Assembly (NCBI GenBank): GCA_002304835.1 | Contig: DBPK01000001.1 | Span: forward strand, 5,011 to 57,963 | Direction of reading: 5' to 3' | Source of the DNA: Firmicutes bacterium UBA1422 | GTDB taxonomy: Bacteria; Bacillota; Clostridia; Peptostreptococcales; Anaerovoracaceae | Length of the DNA: 52,953 nucleotides | Shown: piece by piece, positions 50,256-52,953 of the stretch | How the letters are laid out: every line of letters starts with the position of its first letter | How positions within the stretch are numbered: position 1 is the stretch's first letter | Made by a program: the position numbers and the translations under genes | Notes under the pieces: generated by a model | Told to the model about the DNA's origin: nothing | Seen by the model: only the letters and a program-made list of their open reading frames with translations | Database searches by the model: none

Positions 50256-51411
50256 ACATAGCGGATCTTGCGGAGGATGCAAATATCAGGGAATTCCCTA
50301 TGAGCAGCAGCTGGCAGAAAAAGAACAAGCTGTTCTTGAATTTCTTGAGGACAAGAATATAGAATGCGAAAACATCCAAAAAATTGAACCAAGTCCTGCG
50401 AAGTACAGATACAGAAACAAGATGGAGTACACCTTCGGGGATCTTCAAAAGGATGGTGAATTGACCCTGGGACTTCATATGAAAGGCCGTTTCATGTCGG
50501 TTGTAACAGCCAACGAATGTCAGCTGGTATGCAGAGATTTCAATACTATACTTGATGCTGTACTTGAATTTTGCCGGAAGAAAGCATATCCAAAGTACCA
50601 CAAAAAAGCCCACAGAGGACTGCTGCGCCATCTGGTATTGAGAAAGGGCGAGAGGACAGGAGAGATACTGGTCAATATAGTCACAGCTTCCGGGGATTTT
50701 GACGGGCAGGGATTCGTAAAAATGCTGAAGGACCTGGTGCTTGATAATAACAGTATTATTGGTATATTAAGAACAGTAAATGACAATCTTTCCGATGCGG
50801 TCATATGCGACAGAATGGAGATCCTTTTCGGGAGAGACTACTATATGGAAATGGTAATGGGTCTTGACTTCAAAGTCAGCGCCTTTTCTTTTTTTCAGAC
50901 AAATGTTACCGCAGCAGAAAAACTCTATGAGGATGCAGTGTCTTTTTTGGACAAGAAGGAGCATGGCACTGTTTTCGATTTGTTTTGCGGGACCGGAACG
51001 ATCACCCAGGCTGCCGCAAAAAAAGGCGGAGAAGTAATAGGCATCGAACTGGACCCTGCATCGGTATCAGCTGCTGCTGAGAATGCAGAACTTAACGGAC
51101 TTAAAAACTGCAGATTTATCGCCGGGGATGTTTTTGATGTCCTTTCGGGGAACTCCCCCGAAAAGATCAGGGAAAAACCTGACATCATTATCCTGGATCC
51201 GCCCAGACCCGGTGTGGGCGGCAAAGCTCTCGAAAAAATAATAAATCTGGGTGCAGAGAATATAATATATATTTCATGTAATCCCAAGACCATGGCAAAC
51301 GATCTTTTTTACTTGCAGTATTATGGCTATAAGACTGTTTATCTTAAACCCTATGATAATTTTCCTTTCACCGGACACGTGGAAGCCTTAGCACTTCTGT
51401 CAAGGGTCTAA
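50224..51411 (+). CDS. rlmD: 23S rRNA (uracil-5-)-methyltransferase RlmD
   Basis: A 395-residue TrmA/RumA-type methyltransferase. The N-terminal iron-sulfur motif is C-R-H-S-G-S-C-G-G-C (Cx5Cx2C) with a probable fourth cysteine further on. The SAM domain has F-C-G-T-G-T-I-T-Q, D-P-P-R-P-G-V-G and the catalytic cysteine in I-S-C-N-P-K-T. RlmD-like proteins modify U1939 (or U747) of 23S rRNA; a short TRAM-less form like this makes the exact site uncertain. ATG 50224 is inside the end of tgt, with GGAG upstream. Confidence 0.9.
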   Translation: MNFTENMDICRHSGSCGGCKYQGIPYEQQLAEKEQAVLEFLEDKNIECENIQKIEPSPAKYRYRNKMEYTFGDLQKDGELTLGLHMKGRFMSVVTANECQLVCRDFNTILDAVLEFCRKKAYPKYHKKAHRGLLRHLVLRKGERTGEILVNIVTASGDFDGQGFVKMLKDLVLDNNSIIGILRTVNDNLSDAVICDRMEILFGRDYYMEMVMGLDFKVSAFSFFQTNVTAAEKLYEDAVSFLDKKEHGTVFDLFCGTGTITQAAAKKGGEVIGIELDPASVSAAAENAELNGLKNCRFIAGDVFDVLSGNSPEKIREKPDIIILDPPRPGVGGKALEKIINLGAENIIYISCNPKTMANDLFYLQYYGYKTVYLKPYDNFPFTGHVEALALLSRV

Positions 51412-51519
51412 CCATAGAATACATAAGTAAAAGCAATTGGACAAAAGTCGGCAAGGTTTGTTGGGAAAGGCGATCCATTCGTTGTTATCATGTGATCACA
51501 GTGTTACGGAGGCGTACTA

Positions 51520-52374
51520 ATGGAGTGGATGAAAGCAATCGGGGATTCTATTCAGTTTATTGAATCTCATATTCGTGAGGATGTTTCTATAGAAGACATC
51601 GCGAACAGTGTCAATATTTCCCCGTTTTATTTTCAAAAAGGTTTTTCAATGATGTGCGGCTTCTCGGTATCTGAGTATGTCAGAAATCGGCGGCTTGCAT
51701 TGGCGGGAAATGAAATCATTACGACAGATGAGAAAATCATTGATATTGCATTGAAATACGGATATGATTCGCCGGATAGTTTCACCAAAGCATTTGCCCG
51801 GTTTCACGGTTCAACTCCCATCGCTGTACGAAAAAGCGGGGCAACATTAAAATCATTTGCGCCGCTGAAAATCAAAATCACATTAGAAGGAGGGACTCTT
51901 ATGGATTACAAAATCGAATCAAAAGAAGCATTCCAAGTGCTTGCGAATGCAAAGACATTTTCTTATGAAAATGCAAAGGAAATAATTCCCGGATTTTGGC
52001 AGGAACACTTCAAAGACGGAAAAGGCAGTGTTGTTTGCGGTGAGTATGGCATCAATATTGATGAAAAAATGGGTATGGATACCTTTGAATACTTAATTGC
52101 TGATACCTATAGAGGTCAAGACGTTCCCGAAGGATTTACACTGAAAACGATCCCGGCATTTGATTGGGCAGTTTTCCCTTGCAAAGGACCTATGCCTACA
52201 GCACTTCAAAACATCAATACTAATATTTTTTCAGAATGGTTGCCATCAACAAATGAATATGAGTTTGCAGCAGGATACTGTGTAGAAATGTATGACGATC
52301 CTAAAAAATATCCAAAGGGAACAGGTGACGAGAATTATTACTGCGAAATCTGGATCCCGGTTAAAAAGAAATAA
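51520..52374 (+). CDS. AraC family regulator with GyrI-like effector domain
   Basis: A 284-residue protein of the Rob/SoxS-effector type. The N-terminal double helix-turn-helix (residues about 8-105) reads D-I-A-N-S-V-N-I-S-P-F-Y-F-Q-K-G-F and K-Y-G-Y-D-S-P-D-S-F-T-K-A-F. The C-terminal half (about 125-284) resembles the GyrI-like ligand-binding fold, ending E-N-Y-Y-C-E-I-W-I-P-V. Such regulators sense small molecules and often control efflux or resistance. Codon choice (ATC/ATT for Ile, CGN for Arg) differs from neighbours, hinting at transfer. A TGTGATCACA palindrome (51491-51500) lies just upstream. Confidence 0.9.
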   Translation: MEWMKAIGDSIQFIESHIREDVSIEDIANSVNISPFYFQKGFSMMCGFSVSEYVRNRRLALAGNEIITTDEKIIDIALKYGYDSPDSFTKAFARFHGSTPIAVRKSGATLKSFAPLKIKITLEGGTLMDYKIESKEAFQVLANAKTFSYENAKEIIPGFWQEHFKDGKGSVVCGEYGINIDEKMGMDTFEYLIADTYRGQDVPEGFTLKTIPAFDWAVFPCKGPMPTALQNINTNIFSEWLPSTNEYEFAAGYCVEMYDDPKKYPKGTGDENYYCEIWIPVKKK

Positions 52375-52387
52375 ACGAATTGCGAAA

Positions 52388-52414
52388 AACAGCTCTCGAA
52401 TATCGAGAGCTGTT
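52388..52414 (+). terminator. stem-loop after the AraC/GyrI gene
   Basis: AACAGCTCTCGA (52388-52399) pairs with TCGAGAGCTGTT (52403-52414) over a 3-base loop. There is no T run, so termination may rely on the next hairpin. Confidence 0.55.
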
Positions 52415-52422
52415 CTAGTAAG

Positions 52423-52457
52423 CGGCAGGATATAAATTCCTGCCGTTCTTATTTATT
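52423..52457 (+). terminator. second stem-loop, probable terminator
   Basis: CGGCAGGA (52423-52430) pairs with TCCTGCCG (52438-52445) and is followed by a T-rich stretch (TTCTTATTTATT). Together with the hairpin at 52388-52414 it forms a tandem pair. Confidence 0.6.
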
Positions 52458-52501
52458 AATTTTGAATTATGTTCTATAATAAAACATGTATGGAGACCCT
52501 T

Positions 52502-52953
52502 ATGGAGATAAGAAAAGTAACAGAAAATAAAAAGCAATATATTGACTTGTTGCTGTTGGCGGACGAACAGGAAAGTATGATTGACAAATATCTTGATCGT
52601 GGCGATATGTTCGTATTGGAGGATAATGGCATCAAATCTGAGTGTGTTGTGACCAAAGAATCGGACGGAGTCTATGAACTCAAAAATATTGCCGTGGATC
52701 CCGACCATCAGCGAAAGGGTCATGGGAAAAAGTTGATAGAGTTCCTACTGTCCCATTATACTGATTGCAGGGTCATGTTTGTGGGAACGGGTGACAGCGA
52801 AGGCATATTAAACTTTTACAGAAATTGCGGTTTTACAGAGTCGCACAGAATAAGAAATTTTTTCACGGACAATTACGATCATCCCATGTATGAAAACGGA
52901 AAACAATTGATTGATATGATATATCTGAAATTTGAGCATTCCCAAGAACCGGA
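52502..52953 (+). CDS. GNAT family N-acetyltransferase (cut by window edge)
   Basis: The frame opens at ATG 52502 behind a GGAG site (52492-52495) and remains open to the end of the window, giving at least 150 residues. The acetyl-CoA loop appears as I-A-V-D-P-D-H-Q-R-K-G-H-G-K-K-L (the R/Q-x-x-G-x-G/A element), followed by a late F-Y-R-N-C-G-F-T-E-S-H, both typical of the GNAT fold. The substrate is unknown. A TATAAT at 52475-52480 may be its -10; no good -35 is seen. Confidence 0.88.
   Translation, partial: MEIRKVTENKKQYIDLLLLADEQESMIDKYLDRGDMFVLEDNGIKSECVVTKESDGVYELKNIAVDPDHQRKGHGKKLIEFLLSHYTDCRVMFVGTGDSEGILNFYRNCGFTESHRIRNFFTDNYDHPMYENGKQLIDMIYLKFEHSQEP

Overview
The window reads as a chromosomal segment of an anaerobic, Gram-positive member of the Clostridia. 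Supporting signs are the fused IspH-ribosomal protein S1 gene, a 1,411-residue 2-hydroxyacyl-CoA dehydratase activase-type protein, a clostridial-style ferredoxin/Crp pair, the ruvC-ruvA-ruvB-queA-tgt order, strong AGGAGG ribosome binding sites, and heavy use of ATA (Ile) and AGA/AGG (Arg) codons. A family such as Anaerovoracaceae (Clostridiales family XIII) would fit, but that is an impression and was not tested. Almost all of the window is core or near-core genome. There is no rRNA, tRNA, insertion sequence, prophage or CRISPR array that I could support.

Layout. 1-918: a truncated ferredoxin gene divergent from a Crp/Fnr regulator. 936-5162 (minus): pepF, nadK, an RluA-type pseudouridine synthase and a DUF6873-like gene in one tight operon. 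5241-20119 (plus): a long collinear run of murI, an unknown acidic protein, a RarD-like transporter, a YkvI-type transporter fused to a metallo-beta-lactamase domain, an acyltransferase, an M16 peptidase, dut, a DUF47/PiT phosphate pair, a dGTPase, dnaG, rpoD, trmK, a Nif3-like protein, a small membrane protein and the RNase P RNA. 20268-31459: a DUF3606 miniprotein, a lipoprotein, a MATE pump, the giant activase, a YebC regulator, a 6S-like RNA, an OPT peptide transporter, a P1 aminopeptidase and a small K+ channel. 31504-39222: a D,D-carboxypeptidase, a nitroreductase, a 55-residue zinc-ribbon protein, a saccharopine-dehydrogenase-like enzyme divergent from an APC permease, and an AraC regulator. 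39428-43490: a DUF308 membrane protein, rarA and ispH-rpsA. 43582-45677 (minus): argR and recN. 45852-51411: ruvC, ruvA, ruvB, queA, tgt and rlmD. 51520 to the end: an AraC/GyrI-like regulator and a truncated GNAT acetyltransferase whose codon use differs from the rest.

Functionally the window is dominated by information processing: primase, sigma factor, RNase P, 6S RNA, tRNA and rRNA modification, Holliday-junction processing, RarA and RecN. Around this are nucleotide hygiene (dUTPase, dGTPase, NAD kinase), cell-wall enzymes (MurI, carboxypeptidase) and peptide or amino-acid uptake (PepF, OPT plus P1 peptidase, APC).

The observations most worth a second look are these: (i) the transporter-MBL fusion; (ii) one inverted repeat, TTGTA-N10-TACAA, in two divergent promoter regions 5 kb apart; (iii) a promoter sitting inside the loop of a terminator upstream of the MATE gene; (iv) a LexA-like box inside the ruvC promoter; (v) an AraC regulator whose C-terminus looks like a collapsed GH39 glycosidase; (vi) a 6S RNA candidate with its own promoter and terminator; and (vii) the atypical AraC-GNAT end. 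I did not find a clearly new multi-gene defence or mobile system.
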